From NCBI GenBank assembly GCA_021824565.1, contig JAKAKL010000110.1, positions 1 to 64,000 of the forward strand: a DNA stretch of 64,000 nucleotides, in the 5' to 3' direction. The translations under genes and the position numbers were made by a program. The stretch is from Bacteroidota bacterium. GTDB lineage: Bacteria > Bacteroidota > Ignavibacteria > Ignavibacteriales > Ignavibacteriaceae. The notes beneath the pieces were generated by a model, which saw only the letters and a list, made by a program, of their open reading frames with translations, was not told the DNA's origin and did not search any database. This document shows positions 63,733 to 64,000 of this stretch, in pieces. Every line of letters begins with the position of its first letter. The stretch's first letter is position 1.

Positions 63733-64000
63733 TTACTTCTTAGGTAAAACGGCGTCTTTTGCCGCTTTTGCTATTCTGAACTTTAGAACCTTTTTAGCAG
63801 GGATAACCATAGTCTGTCCGGTGGCTGGGTTTCTACCCATTCTCTTCTTGCGGTTTACAAGAAGAAGTTTTCCTAATCCCGGAATTACAAATGATTTTTT
63901 CGCTTCTTTGTGTGCTAACGAAACAAGTTCATCCAAAAATTCTCCTGCTAGTTTTTTGGTCGAACCAGTCTTCGTCGAAAGGTGATCAAGAATTTGAGAC
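63733..64000 (-). CDS. HU-family DNA-binding protein, partial at the window edge
   Basis: The visible frame reads SQILDHLSTKTGSTKKL, then AGEFLDELVSLAHKEAKK, FVIPGLGKLLLVNRKKRMGRNPATGQT and IPAKKVLKFRIAKAAKDAVL. This is the HU/IHF fold with the GRNPATG arm that intercalates in DNA. The N-terminus lies beyond the window end, so the annotated start is open. It is probably a nucleoid protein of about 90-100 aa. Confidence 0.9.
   Translation of the reverse strand, partial: SQILDHLSTKTGSTKKLAGEFLDELVSLAHKEAKKSFVIPGLGKLLLVNRKKRMGRNPATGQTMVIPAKKVLKFRIAKAAKDAVLPKK

Noticed and set aside
1-64000. tRNA or rRNA genes
   Set aside because: No convincing tRNA cloverleaf or rRNA stretch was recognised by eye; a covariance-model search would be needed to exclude a missed tRNA.

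Overview
This window is a low-GC bacterial chromosome segment, best matched to the Ignavibacteria (Bacteroidota/Chlorobiota group). The main evidence is three secreted proteins that end in the Por-secretion (type IX) C-terminal sorting domain with a YPNPFNPST core. Bacteroidota-like traits support this: a Reg_prop/Y_Y_Y sensor kinase, SpoIID-glycosyltransferase-DUF4922 genes, DUF1015 beside serC, and many weak ribosome binding sites. The taxonomic call is inference; no rRNA or tRNA gene was seen.

Layout. 1-8.1 kb (minus strand): two adjacent units. The upstream one is an outer-membrane porin (broken by an in-frame TAA), a Na+/solute symporter, a radical SAM enzyme and a metallophosphoesterase whose first metal motif is altered. 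The second is an FAD oxidoreductase, a NapH/CcoG-like membrane polyferredoxin and a small membrane protein. A TTTACAG motif lies before both. A stand-alone CheY-like receiver precedes them. 8.3-23.3 kb (plus): a two-component system (1000-aa propeller sensor kinase and NarL-type regulator) followed by large type IX cargo. One cargo is a 1780-aa beta-helix protein with dockerin and cohesin-like domains, one has three cohesin-like domains, one is a 619-aa protein, and a lipoprotein follows. A 20-bp dyad of the form AACTAATC-N4-GATTAGTT overlaps the -35 element of three promoters here with identical spacing. One of these promoters is that of the response regulator itself, so this looks like a local autoregulated regulon for surface proteins. 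This is the strongest candidate for an undescribed system in the window.

23.6-26.1 kb: a thiol/sulfur-redox cluster (rhodanese, DUF2892, two thioredoxin-fold proteins, DUF302, rubrerythrin). 26.1-27.7 kb: an ABC-2 exporter. 27.9-30.8 kb is accessory: a lipoprotein/barrel protein, a 179-bp MITE-like element with a 9-bp target duplication, a RelB/RelE-type pair whose toxin has an internal TGA, and a roughly 525-bp array of 21-bp tandem units with no conventional gene.

30.8-64 kb is mostly housekeeping and transport: a NifX-like protein and OsmC, metB and a methyltransferase, serC and DUF1015, a GT39 glycosyltransferase, a CPBP protease, a receiver-STAS regulator, two APC permeases around a DUF3267 zincin, TauE, an ECF sigma/anti-sigma pair, arginase, a SpoIID-GT4-GT2-DUF4922 operon, an AI-2E-type permease, a DUF885 lipoprotein overlapping an exported GH13 amylase, an ABC exporter, and an HU-family gene cut by the window end.
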